A stretch of 64,000 nucleotides of DNA, taken from CAWCLK01 sp963796225 (GTDB lineage: Bacteria > Actinomycetota > Nitriliruptoria > Nitriliruptorales > Nitriliruptoraceae). The stretch lies in assembly GCA_963796225.1 (NCBI GenBank), contig CAWCLK010000019.1:1-64000 (forward strand). Direction: 5' to 3'. This document shows, piece by piece, positions 51,836 through 60,408 of the stretch (the first letter of the stretch is position 1; every line of letters begins with the position of its first letter). The notes beneath the pieces are model-generated. The model was given only the letters and a program-made list of their open reading frames with translations, had not been told where the DNA came from and made no database searches. The position numbers were made by a program, and so were the translations under genes.

Positions 51836-52942
51836 TCAGAAGAAGACGCTGCGGCGGCCCATGAGGGTGCGGTAGAGCATGTGCTGGATGGCGTCGCGAA
51901 CGCGGTCGGCGAGGTCGAAGACGGCCATGGGGTCGTCGGCGGCGGCGGGGCCGTACTCGCTGGTGTCGATGGGTTCGCCGTACTCGATGGACCACTTGCT
52001 GGGCAGGGGGAGCAGGGCCAGGGGGCCGAGGACGGGCAGGGCGAACATCTGGGGCACGACGGGGAAGTAGGGCAGGCCGAGGACCTTCGCGAGCGGCTTG
52101 AGGTCGAACAGCAGCGGGTAGATCTCCTCGGAGCCGACGATGGCGGTGGGGATGATCGGGACCTGGGCACGCAGGGCGGTGGCGACGAACCCGCCCCGCC
52201 CGAAGCGCTGGAGCTGGTAGCGGTCGCTGAAGGGCTTGCCGATGCCCTTGAAGCCCTCGGGCCACACGGCCACGAGCTCGCCCTGGGCGAGCAGCCGGCC
52301 GGCGTCGTCGCCCTTGGCCAGCGTGGCACCGGTCTTGCGCCCGATGTGGCCGATCAGCGGCGTGCGGAACACCAGGTCGGCCCCGAGCTCGCGCGTGTGC
52401 CGGCCGGTCTGGTGCCAGATGTCGAGGCGGGTCATGAGCGCGTCGGCGGGCAGGGTGCCGGCGTGGTTGGCCACGACGAGGCCGCCGCCGTCGGGCAGGT
52501 GCTCGGCGCCGAGGCTGCTGACCCGCCACCACCGCCGGTGCAGCGGTTCGAGCAGCGGCATCATGACGTGGGTGGTGAAGTCCTCGTCGAAGCCGAAGGC
52601 GTCGACCTCGTAGTCGCCGGTGAGGCGGCGGCGCAGGAACGCGGCGACGTCACGGATGCGGTCGAGCCACTGGTCGCCGAGGGCGTCCCGCAGGCCCTCG
52701 AGCAGCTCGATCCCGCCGGCGGGGCGGGGCGGTTCGGGCGCCTGCTCGCGCACGGTCGTGTCCGCCGGGGCGTGGATGCGGCACCACCCGTCGGCGACGG
52801 CGTAGTTGCGGCAGGGCGTGCCCTGGTCGGTCGTGCCACGGCAGCGGGCGCGCGCGCCGGTCCGGGCAGCACGCTCCTGCTCGAACGAGATCACCTCGCC
52901 GGGCTGGTCGTGTGGGGAGGACATGCTGGGCACGATCGTCAC
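51836..52942 (-). CDS. PlsC-like acyltransferase with N-terminal cysteine motif
   Basis: The acyltransferase domain has the motifs NHAGTLPAD (HxxxxxD catalytic pair), AVWPEGFKGIGK and IIPTAIVGSEE of 1-acylglycerol-3-phosphate acyltransferases. The N-terminal 60 residues hold a CRGTT...PCRNY...WCRIH pattern, a small putative metal-binding motif. The GTG at 52942 overlaps the epimerase stop (GTGA); an ATG six codons later is an alternative. The epimerase-plsC pair next to bldC and proC matches the mycobacterial Rv0501-Rv0502 order. Confidence 0.85.
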   Translation of the reverse strand: MTIVPSMSSPHDQPGEVISFEQERAARTGARARCRGTTDQGTPCRNYAVADGWCRIHAPADTTVREQAPEPPRPAGGIELLEGLRDALGDQWLDRIRDVAAFLRRRLTGDYEVDAFGFDEDFTTHVMMPLLEPLHRRWWRVSSLGAEHLPDGGGLVVANHAGTLPADALMTRLDIWHQTGRHTRELGADLVFRTPLIGHIGRKTGATLAKGDDAGRLLAQGELVAVWPEGFKGIGKPFSDRYQLQRFGRGGFVATALRAQVPIIPTAIVGSEEIYPLLFDLKPLAKVLGLPYFPVVPQMFALPVLGPLALLPLPSKWSIEYGEPIDTSEYGPAAADDPMAVFDLADRVRDAIQHMLYRTLMGRRSVFF

Positions 52943-54024
52943 CTGGGTCGGGACCGGCCGGCCAGGAAGCGTTCCTGGCCCTTGCGCTGGAGGAAGTCGT
53001 AGAGCTCGCGTTCGAGGCGCACGACGTCGTCGCGCTTGACGATGGCGCGGATGCGCCGGCGCCCCACGAAGTCGTCGAAGGCCTCGGTGGTGGTGTACCG
53101 CGGCGTGTAGCCGAAGTCCTGCTCGAGCCGGGTGGTGTCCACGGCCCGCCCGAACTGCAGGAAGCGCAGCTGTTCGGGGGAGAAGTCGACGCGCCGGGCG
53201 CGGCGGACCAGCCCGGCGACCGCGCCCACGACCGGCATGGGGACGGGGACCTGCACCCGCCCCGCCTTGCGCACGCACTGCGACAGGTAGACCACGCCGG
53301 GGCCGGCGACGTTGAAGACGCCGGGGTGGTCCTCCTGGACGGCGCGGTGCAGGACCTCGAGGCCGTCGTCCTCGTGCACGAACTGCAGCCGGGGGTCGAA
53401 GCCGAGCACGCTGGGGACGACCGGCAGGGCGAAGAAGGACCCGAGCACCGAGTCCATCTGCCCGCCGAGGAAGTTGGCGAAGCGCAGGATGGTGACCGTC
53501 ACGTCGTTGCGGCGCCGGGCGAAGGCACGCGCGTAGCCCTCGATCTCGGCGGCGTCGGAGGCGAAGCCGGACGACGGCGGAGGCGTGGGGGTCTGCTCCT
53601 CGCGGAACAGGGCCGGGTCGGTGTGGTCGGAGCCGTACACGGCGGTGGAGGACTTGAGCACGAAGGTGCGCACGTCGGGCGACTGCTGGCAGGCAGCGAG
53701 CAGCTGCATGGCCCCGATGACGTTCTGCTCCTTCATCCGAGCGCGCCCGCCAGCCGCACCCGGACCGGCCAGGGTGGCCATGTGCACCACCGTGTCCACC
53801 GCGGTGGTCGACACGATGCGGGACACGAGCGGGTTGCGGATGTCGGCACGGACGAACTCGGTGCGCTCGAGCTGGACCGTCGGTTCGCGGTCGTCGACAC
53901 CGATGATCTCGGTGATCGTCGGGTCGGCCTCCAGCTGCTGGGCGAGTCGACCGGCCAGGGTGCTGGAGATGCCCGTGATGAGCACACGACGCTCGCCGGC
54001 GTCGCCAGCGTCGGTCGGGGTCAC
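52939..54024 (-). CDS. NAD-dependent epimerase/dehydratase family protein
   Basis: The 361-residue short-chain dehydrogenase fold begins VLITGISSTLAGRLAQQL (nucleotide-binding loop altered to GxxxxxAG), with DTVVHMATLAGP and FVLKSSTAVYGS. The usual YxxxK catalytic pair is not obvious (the region reads EIEGYARAFARR), so activity may differ. GGAGG lies six bases before the GTG. Co-translated with the acyltransferase, it may act on an envelope lipid or sugar. Confidence 0.82.
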   Translation of the reverse strand: MTPTDAGDAGERRVLITGISSTLAGRLAQQLEADPTITEIIGVDDREPTVQLERTEFVRADIRNPLVSRIVSTTAVDTVVHMATLAGPGAAGGRARMKEQNVIGAMQLLAACQQSPDVRTFVLKSSTAVYGSDHTDPALFREEQTPTPPPSSGFASDAAEIEGYARAFARRRNDVTVTILRFANFLGGQMDSVLGSFFALPVVPSVLGFDPRLQFVHEDDGLEVLHRAVQEDHPGVFNVAGPGVVYLSQCVRKAGRVQVPVPMPVVGAVAGLVRRARRVDFSPEQLRFLQFGRAVDTTRLEQDFGYTPRYTTTEAFDDFVGRRRIRAIVKRDDVVRLERELYDFLQRKGQERFLAGRSRPR

Positions 54025-54082
54025 CAGCGCCTCCTCCTCGTCACCGCGGGATGGTCAGTGAACCAGACCGTGCCCGGCGTGA

Positions 54083-54134
54083 CCTTGGCCGGCCGGCACG
54101 CCCTTGGCCGGCCGGCGCAGTCCTTCGCCGGCCG
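54083..54134. repeat. three imperfect 19-20-bp tandem units
   Basis: CCTTGGCCGGCCGG occurs at 54083-54096 and 54102-54115, and CCTTCGCCGGCCG at 54122-54134. They fill the gap between the bldC-like gene and the epimerase gene. Each has a self-complementary GGCCGGCC-type core and could bind protein or fold. Confidence 0.5.
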
Positions 54135-54149
54135 AGGCACCGACGCCGA

Positions 54150-54362
54150 TCAGCCGTGGCTGGCGTCCGGGAGGTCCATCGTGTCCGGGTCGACCACCTG
54201 GGCCTGCAGGTAGGCCTGCAGGTCCTCCTCGCGCACCCGGTAGGAACGCCCCACACGGACCGCTGCCAGCTCGCCGTGGCGGATGAGGCGATACACGGTC
54301 ATCGAGGACACGCGGAAGAGCTCCGCGACCTCGGCGACGGTCAGCAATGCGGGGGCGGTCAT
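54150..54362 (-). CDS. bldC: BldC-like small DNA-binding protein
   Basis: The 70-residue protein is a single MerR-like/excisionase winged helix: LLTVAEVAELFRVSSMTVYRLIRHGELAAVRVGRSYRVREEDLQAYL. This is the BldC family, which controls development in Streptomyces and is conserved next to proC and galE-like genes in mycobacteria. Its ATG directly follows a TACACT box with six bases between, so the transcript is probably leaderless. Confidence 0.9.
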   Translation of the reverse strand: MTAPALLTVAEVAELFRVSSMTVYRLIRHGELAAVRVGRSYRVREEDLQAYLQAQVVDPDTMDLPDASHG

Positions 54363-54368
54363 TCGCCC

Positions 54369-54374
54369 AGTGTA
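54369..54374 (-). promoter_or_regulatory. -10 box TACACT, leaderless layout, for bldC
   Basis: TACACT, six bases, then ATG. The lack of a ribosome-binding site agrees with a leaderless mRNA. Confidence 0.55.
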
Positions 54375-54456
54375 GACGTCGGCTGACGTCCCACGGCCCC
54401 GGTGGGACGGCCATCTGCGCGGCGTGCGCGTCCCGCCCGGACCGGTTGGACCGTCG

Positions 54457-55637
54457 TCACTGGCGCACGCCGTGGTGGGGCAGCACGAGCCGTTGGAGCC
54501 CGGCGACGGCCTCCTCGGCCGCCACGCGGGCCTTGCTGACGAGGTTCGCGGGCGTGGTGATGATCCCGTCGGTGAAGGACGTGGGCGGGCGCACCCCGGT
54601 GCGCGCGCCGGCGCGTTCCTGCCACGGCATGGGGACGTCGACCGGGACGGACTGCTCGGTCATCTCGGCGAAGGCGAGCGTCCAGGCCCGGGGCACGACC
54701 GTGACCAGCTGGTACCCGCCGCCGCCCGTGGCGACCCAGCGGCCCTCGCAGACCTCGTGGGCCAGGCGGTGCAGGCGAGCCACGATCTGCTCGAACTCGT
54801 CGACCGAGAGGGCCAGGTGGGCCAGCGGGTCGGTGGCGTGGGTGTCGCACCCGAGCTGGGTGACGAGGACGTCGGGCGCGAAGGCGCGGACCAGCGGCTC
54901 GATCCCCTGGTCGAACGCGGCGAGCCACACGTCCCCGTTCGTGCCGGGGTGCAGCGGCAGGTTGGCCGCCGAGCCCGGGGCGCCGGGGCCCCCGATGTCC
55001 TCGCTGGCGCCGGTGCCGGGGAAGAGGAAGCGCCCCGATTCGTGGATCGAGACCGTGAGCACGCGCGGGTCGTCGGCGAACATGACCTCGACGCCGTCGC
55101 CGTGGTGGACGTCGACGTCGACGTAGCAGACCCGTTCGGCGCCGTGCTCGAGCAGCCAGTCGATGGCCACGGCCGGGTCGTTGTAGACGCAGAACCCGGC
55201 GGCGCGGTCCGGCATGGCGTGGTGCAGGCCCCCGGCCGGGTTGAACGCGTGGACGGCCTCGCCCTCCCAGACCAGGCGGGCGGCCTCGCGCGAGGCGGCG
55301 CACACGTGCAGGGAGGCCTCGTGCATCCCGCCGAACACGGGGTTGTCGCCGGGCCCGAGGCCGAAGGCCCAGTCGGCCCGGATGCCGGGGTCCGCCGAGA
55401 CGCGCCGGACGGCCTGGACGAAGTCGCGTGCGGTGCAGGCGGAGCAGCTCCTCCTCGTCCTGCGGGCCCGGGCGGCACCTCGATGACGTTCGGCGCGGTC
55501 AGCAGCCCGGACTCGCGGATGAGGTCGACCGTCAGCTCCACCCGGATCGGCGCGAGTGGATGGCCCTCGCCGAAGTCGTAGGCGGCCAGGGCATCGTCCC
55601 AGACCAGCGCCACCGGTCGGCCGTCGGTTCCCGCCAC
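54457..55637 (-). CDS. AcuC-like histone deacetylase family protein (frameshifted)
   Basis: The enzyme fold is that of zinc-dependent deacetylases such as AcuC, which deacetylates acetyl-CoA synthetase. Motifs: GGLHHAMPDRAAGFCVYND, the zinc site YVDVDVHHGDGVEVMF, and VATGGGGYQLV. The N-terminal 60 residues (VALVWDDALAAYDFGEGHPLAPIRVELT) lie in another frame; EELLRLH lies in a third, so two shifts within about 55455-55485 are needed. Full length is about 390 residues, which is normal. GGAGG precedes the GTG. Confidence 0.82.
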
Positions 55638-55703
55638 GTCGCCTCCCTGCTCGGGTCCCCCGAGCGTACGGCGTGGCCCACGGGGTGTCCCGGCGAACCG
55701 GCC

Positions 55704-56891
55704 CTACTCGTGGCGCAGCGCCACGACCGGGTCCAGGCGCCCCGCGCGCCGGGCCGGCCACACGCCGAAGAACACCCCGACCGCGACGGAGACGCCGAGT
55801 GCGAGGGCGACCGACCACCACGTCACGATGGCCGGGACCGGGGCGTAGGCGTCGACGACCTGAGCGACCGCGATCCCACCGCCGAGCCCGATCAGCCCGC
55901 CGATCCCGGTCAGCACGACCGACTCGAGCAGGAACTGCAGGGTGATGTCGCGGGTCCGCGCCCCGAGGGCCTTGCGCAGGCCGATCTCGCGGGTCCGCTC
56001 GGACACGCTCACGAGCATGATGTTGGACACCCCGACGCCGCCCACGAGCAGCGAGATCCCGGCGATGGCGGCCAGCACGAAGGTCAGCAGCTCGAGGATG
56101 TCACCGACCACCCCGATGATCTCGTCCTGGGTGAGGATGGAGTACTCGGTGTCGTCGAACCGGCTCGCCAGCGCCCGGTCGACCCGGGCGACGTCCTCGT
56201 CGATGGTGGCCGTCGAGGTCGCGCGGACGAAGATCGCGTCGACCCGGTCGGTGCCGAACAGGCGCTGGGCCGCCGTGATGGGGATCAGGACCTGCTCGTC
56301 GCGGTCGGGTCCGAACAGCGACCCGCCGACCTCCTCGAGCACGCCCGTGACCCGGAACCGCAGGCCGCCGACGGTCAGCCGCCGACCGATGGGGTCGGCC
56401 CCGTCGAACAGCTCGTCGGCCACGTCGGCGCCGAGCACGGCCACGCGTCGCCCCGTCGCCACGTCGTTGGCCCCGAGCCCCTGCCCCCGCGCGACACGGC
56501 GCGTCACCACCTCGGTGTAGGAGGGCGTCACCCCGAACAGGGTCGCGAACGCGGACGTCCCGTCGCCCCGCAGCGTCTCCCCCGACACCAGGTAGGCGGC
56601 CACGCGGTCCTCGTCGCCGACCTCCCGGGCCACGCGTTCGACGTCGGCCAGGGTGAAGCGGCTGCGTGCCGGGGCGGAGGTGAAGTCCCCCTCCCCCGGC
56701 AGCACGAACAGCAGGTTCGACCCGAGCCCCTCGATGGTCGAGGTGATCTCCTGCCGCGCCCCCTGCCCGATCGCCACCAGCAGCACGACCGCGAACACGC
56801 CGATGACCACGCCGAGTGTGGTCAGCAGCGACCGCAGCCGGTTCGCCACCAGCGCCTGCAGCGCGACCCGGAACGCCTCCCCGAGCCTCAT
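55704..56891 (-). CDS. MacB-type ABC transporter permease
   Basis: The 395-residue FtsX/MacB permease has an N-terminal helix (LLTTLGVVIGVFAVVLLVAIG), a large extracytoplasmic domain (about residues 45-255) and three C-terminal helices, with ISLLVGGVGVSNIMLVSVSERTREIGLRKALG as the family signature. It belongs with the ATPase and membrane-fusion genes at 58311-60406, but a 1.4-kb insert with repeats separates them. Confidence 0.9.
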   Translation of the reverse strand: MRLGEAFRVALQALVANRLRSLLTTLGVVIGVFAVVLLVAIGQGARQEITSTIEGLGSNLLFVLPGEGDFTSAPARSRFTLADVERVAREVGDEDRVAAYLVSGETLRGDGTSAFATLFGVTPSYTEVVTRRVARGQGLGANDVATGRRVAVLGADVADELFDGADPIGRRLTVGGLRFRVTGVLEEVGGSLFGPDRDEQVLIPITAAQRLFGTDRVDAIFVRATSTATIDEDVARVDRALASRFDDTEYSILTQDEIIGVVGDILELLTFVLAAIAGISLLVGGVGVSNIMLVSVSERTREIGLRKALGARTRDITLQFLLESVVLTGIGGLIGLGGGIAVAQVVDAYAPVPAIVTWWSVALALGVSVAVGVFFGVWPARRAGRLDPVVALRHE

Positions 56892-56940
56892 CGCGCCCCG
56901 CCCGCGTGGTGCTGCACGGCCCGGCCGCCGCCGCGATGGC

Positions 56941-57052
56941 ACTGGGGGCATGAGCGGGGCGGGGCGGCACCCATGCCCCCGATGACGCCCCGTCCGAGAC
57001 GCCCGACGGTACTGGGGGCATGGACGCGACGGGGCGACACGGCCATGCACCC
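56941..57052. repeat. two 42-44-bp stem-loop units, left flank
   Basis: Unit 1 (56941-56984) is ACTGGGGGCATG, 19 bases, CATGCCCCCGAT. Unit 2 (57011-57052) is ACTGGGGGCATG, 21 bases, CATGCACCC. Both are hairpins with the same arm sequence. Together with the right-hand pair they bracket a degenerate gene. Resemblance to REP/BIME palindromic units is in form; I know of no matching named element. Confidence 0.7.
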
Positions 57053-57120
57053 GACGCGTGCCGTCCACAGGCGTCGAGATGCCGGGGGCCGCCGGGCGCG
57101 GGGCGCGGACGCAGACTGGC

Positions 57121-58083
57121 CCCATGGCGTTGGCCGGAGCTGTACGACATGGTGGTCCACGGGTACGTGGATCTCGCGATGGGCGCGGCCGCCGATCTGT
57201 CGCGCGGATCAGCTGCAGCACCGGTCCGGGACCGACGGCTGGGACCCGCACGGCCGACGGGGGATGGCGACTGCCGACCCACGCGGACACGCCCCGCTTC
57301 CGCCTCGAGGCCGCCGGCGGCGATGCTGGTCCGGACGCGGTGGCCGACCGGCACAGCGCGCTCGCGTTGCGGGGCGTCGTCTCCGTCCTTCCCGTCGCCG
57401 GCCCCAGCTGCTGTTGCCGCACGAGGCCCGGGTCCGTCGCCTCTCGGATCCCAGGCCGGACGTGCGACGCACCCGCCGCCTGCTGGCCTCCCACCTCGAC
57501 GACGTCGACGGCATCCCCTGCGTGGTCGCCGCCCGCGCGATCGCGAACCTCGCGGCCGACCTGCAGCCCGCGGCGCTGCGGTCGTTGGCGCTCGCCGCCG
57601 AGCGCGACGGTCACATGCGACGGGGCGAGCTCGGCCGGGTCGTGGACGAACTGCCGAGGAACCTGAAGGGGCGGGGCCGGCTGCGGCGGGTCGTCGAGGA
57701 ACTCACGGCAGACGGCTCCGAGTCGGGGTTCGAGTCCACGGCACGGACCCGCATGGTGGAGCACGGCCTGCGCCCCGACCTCGAGCAGCCTGTCGTGGTT
57801 GTCGAGGACCGTCGCCGGCGCATCGACATCGCCTGGGTCTGCGCTGCGGGTGGGCGTCGAGTGCCAGGGTACGGGGCACACACCGGGGCCCCGCCCTGGA
57901 GGCTCGACGCGGTGCGGCTCAACGCCTTGACCGCGGAGGGCGACTGGCTCATCCTGCAGCTCACCCCCACGATCCTGCACGCCGGCAGTGGCCGGCTTCC
58001 TCGCAGACCTCCGCCGCTGCCTGCGTCCGTCGGGCTGCCCAGCTCGGGGTGCCGCTGCCCCGCCCGGGACCGCCAGCGCCTGA
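57121..58083 (+). pseudogene. degenerate DUF559/AbiEi-like protein
   Basis: No single frame is open, but pieces from all three fit one protein type common in actinobacteria: an AbiEi-like N-terminus (LSRADQLQH; VADRHSALALRGVVSVLPVAG), a middle part LLASHLDDVDGIPCVVAARAIANLAADL, then a DUF559-like C-terminus (ESGFESTARTRMVEHGLRPDLEQPVVVVEDRRRRIDIAW ... RLNALTAEGDWLILQL) and a last piece FLADLRRCLRP ending at 58083. Several shifts are required. It lies inside a MacAB-type exporter locus between stem-loop repeats, so it is probably an insertion. Confidence 0.5.
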
Positions 58084-58132
58084 CGGCCGCCCGCCGGTCG
58101 GGCCCGAAGCGTGGGCTGCCCGCGAACGCGCC

Positions 58133-58247
58133 ACTGGGTGCATGGGTGCGACGGCCACCGCGGCATGCCCCCAGTCCCTGACCTAGCGGGCCGAGGCACC
58201 CGCTACTGGGGGCATGGTGACGGTCCGGCCCCGCGCATGCCCCCAAT
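58133..58247. repeat. two 43-bp stem-loop units, right flank
   Basis: Unit 3 (58133-58175) is ACTGGGTGCATG, 19 bases, CATGCCCCCAGT. Unit 4 (58205-58247) is ACTGGGGGCATG, 19 bases, CATGCCCCCAAT. Unit 3 is the inverse of unit 2, so units 2 and 3 form imperfect inverted repeats at the ends of a segment of about 1,165 bases. Confidence 0.7.
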
Positions 58248-58310
58248 GCCGTCGGGGCGGTGGTCCGGGGCGGGGCTGGGTCGGGGCGGTGGCGGGGGCG
58301 GGGCGGGGGG

Positions 58311-59003
58311 TCATGCGGCGACCCGCCCGTCGCGCAGCTCGATGACGCGGTCGGCGCGGGCGGCGACCTCGGCCTCGTGGGTGATCACGACCAGGGCGGT
58401 GCCGCGGTCGTCGTGGAGCTGGTCGAGCAGGTCGAGGACGTCGGCGCCGGTGACCGTGTCGAGGTTGCCGGTGGGCTCGTCGGCGAGCACGAGGTCGGGT
58501 TCGGTGACCAGCGCCCGGGCGATCGCCACGCGCTGCTGCTGGCCGCCGGACAGCTCGGTCGGGCGGTGGTCGAGGCGGTCGCCGAGCCCGACGGCACGCA
58601 GGGCCTGCTCGGCACGGTCGCGGCGGTCGCGGCGGGGCGTGCCGCGGTAGACCAGCGGCAGCACGACGTTGTCGAGGGCACTCAGCCGGCTCAGCAGGTG
58701 GAAGGACTGGAAGACGAACCCGATGCGGCGGTTGCGCAGCTCGGCGAGCTCGGCGTCGGACATGGTCTGCACGTCGCGGCCGAGGAAGCGGATCTCGCCC
58801 GCGGTGGGACGGTCCAGCGCCCCGAGGAGGTTGAGCAGCGTCGACTTGCCCGACCCGGAGGTGCCGATGATGGCCACGTGCTCGCCGGCGTCCACCCGGA
58901 ACGACACGCCCCGCAGCGCGTGCACGGCGACGTCGGCGCCGATCCGGTAGGTCCGCTCGACGTCGTGGGCCTCCAGCAGCGGGGCGGCGTCCGGGGCGGT
59001 CAT
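58311..59003 (-). CDS. MacB/LolD-type ABC transporter ATPase
   Basis: The 230-residue ATPase has Walker A GTSGSGKST, Q-loop FVFQSFHLL, signature LSGGQQQRVAIARAL, Walker B LVLADEPTGNLD and the switch His in VVITHEAEV. It powers export with the permease at 55704-56891. Its ATG overlaps the membrane-fusion gene stop. The distance to the permease gene is unusual and comes from the repeat-bounded insert. Confidence 0.95.
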   Translation of the reverse strand: MTAPDAAPLLEAHDVERTYRIGADVAVHALRGVSFRVDAGEHVAIIGTSGSGKSTLLNLLGALDRPTAGEIRFLGRDVQTMSDAELAELRNRRIGFVFQSFHLLSRLSALDNVVLPLVYRGTPRRDRRDRAEQALRAVGLGDRLDHRPTELSGGQQQRVAIARALVTEPDLVLADEPTGNLDTVTGADVLDLLDQLHDDRGTALVVITHEAEVAARADRVIELRDGRVAA

Positions 59004-60406
59004 GCCGGGGCGGTCGTCGTGGGCTCGACGGTGCGCACGGACTCGGGGACGGGATCGCCGTCGGTGACGTCGTCGATGCCCTCGACCACCACGAGGTCGT
59101 CGTCGGCCAGGTCGCCCGTCACCGCGGCGCTGTCCTCGCCGATGACGTCGACCACGACCGGGACCTCGACGAACTGGCCCTCCCGGGCGACGACGACGAC
59201 GTCGCGTTCCCCCCGCCGGCGCAACGACGACGACGGCACGACCGTGTCGGCGTCGACGACGTCGGTGACGACCTCGACCGAGCCGGAGAGCCCGACGCGC
59301 AGCGTGACGTCGTCCGGCACGTCCACGAGGCGGATCGTCACCGGGTAGGCGACGCCACCCGTCGAGCCGGCCTCCGGTTCGATCGCGACGTGGTCGACGA
59401 CGCCCTCGAGGACGGCGTCGGGGTAGGCGTCGACCAGCACGGTGGCGTCCTGGCCCTCGGCGACGGCGACGACGTCGATCTCGTCGACACGGCTGACGGC
59501 ACGGAACCCGCCGAGGTCGAAGATGCTCAGCAGGGTCTGGCCCGACCCGACCTGCGCCCCGACGGCGATCGGGCCACTGGAGGAGGACGTGGCCCCACCC
59601 CCGCCGAGCAGGCCCGAGACGTCCCCGCCGCCCAGCCCTTCGGCGGCACCGGCGAGGTCCTCGAGCCCGCCGAGGCCGGAACCGCCGCCGTCACCGCCCC
59701 GCGCCAGCTCCACCACGCCGTCGCCGGGTGCCGTGACCAGCAGGTCGTCGGCGCGGGACCGGGCGGCCTCGAGGGCGAGCTCGGCCTGGCGGCGCTGGGC
59801 CGCGGCCGCGGCGCGCTGCGAGGCGGTGGCGGAGGCGGCGGACTGCTCGGCCTCGCGCTCCGCCTGCTGCAGGCCGGCCTGGGCGTCGTTGTAGGTGCCG
59901 ATGGCGTCGCGGATGGACTGGTTCACGCGCTCGCGGGCGGCCTCGTCGGGGATGGTGGCCGCCTGCTCGGCCAGCGCCTGCAGGAGTCCGGGGACGACCG
60001 CTTCGAGCTGGGAGCTGACGGCGCCGAACACGGGCGAGAGGTCGATCCCCGCGTCCACGCCGGCCAGCGCGTCGGCCGCGGAGACGGCGGCCTCGGCCTG
60101 GGCGATGGTCTGGTCGATGGACGGGGCGGTCAGTCGCAGCAGCGGGTCGCCGGAGGCCACGACGTCGCCGTCCTCGACCAGCAGCTCGGCGACCGTGCCG
60201 CTGGCGGGCGCCTGCACCACGACGCGGTCGCGGGGTTCGAGGGTGGCCGGGGCGGCGACGGTGGCGACCACCTCGCCGCTGGTGACCGGCCCGAGGACGA
60301 CCGTCGGTTCGGGCTCGGACGAGCACGCGGCCGTGAGCGCGGCGACCACGGCCACCGTGAGCGCGGTCCGGCCGAGGCGAGCCGTCCGGGCGCGGGAGGG
60401 GTGCAC
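59000..60406 (-). CDS. HlyD/MacA-type periplasmic adaptor lipoprotein
   Basis: The 468-residue protein has a signal with lipobox LTAAC, a first lipoyl half (VQAPASGTVAELLVEDGDVVASGDPLL), a long coiled coil rich in Ala, Glu and Gln (about residues 75-215), the second half VTAPGDGVVEL and beta-barrel domains. Gly/Ser-rich linkers separate the parts. It couples the ABC exporter to export across the envelope. proC starts upstream, with only two bases between. Confidence 0.9.
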   Translation of the reverse strand: MHPSRARTARLGRTALTVAVVAALTAACSSEPEPTVVLGPVTSGEVVATVAAPATLEPRDRVVVQAPASGTVAELLVEDGDVVASGDPLLRLTAPSIDQTIAQAEAAVSAADALAGVDAGIDLSPVFGAVSSQLEAVVPGLLQALAEQAATIPDEAARERVNQSIRDAIGTYNDAQAGLQQAEREAEQSAASATASQRAAAAAQRRQAELALEAARSRADDLLVTAPGDGVVELARGGDGGGSGLGGLEDLAGAAEGLGGGDVSGLLGGGGATSSSSGPIAVGAQVGSGQTLLSIFDLGGFRAVSRVDEIDVVAVAEGQDATVLVDAYPDAVLEGVVDHVAIEPEAGSTGGVAYPVTIRLVDVPDDVTLRVGLSGSVEVVTDVVDADTVVPSSSLRRRGERDVVVVAREGQFVEVPVVVDVIGEDSAAVTGDLADDDLVVVEGIDDVTDGDPVPESVRTVEPTTTAPA

Positions 60407-60408
60407 GG

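Noticed and set aside
54025..54149. A bS22/Rv0500B-like short basic peptide expected by synteny
   Set aside because: All three minus-strand frames were read; none gives the Lys/Arg-rich peptide.
56941..58247. CRISPR array suggested by repeated 12-base arms
   Set aside because: Only four units, inverted within themselves, irregular spacing and no cas genes.
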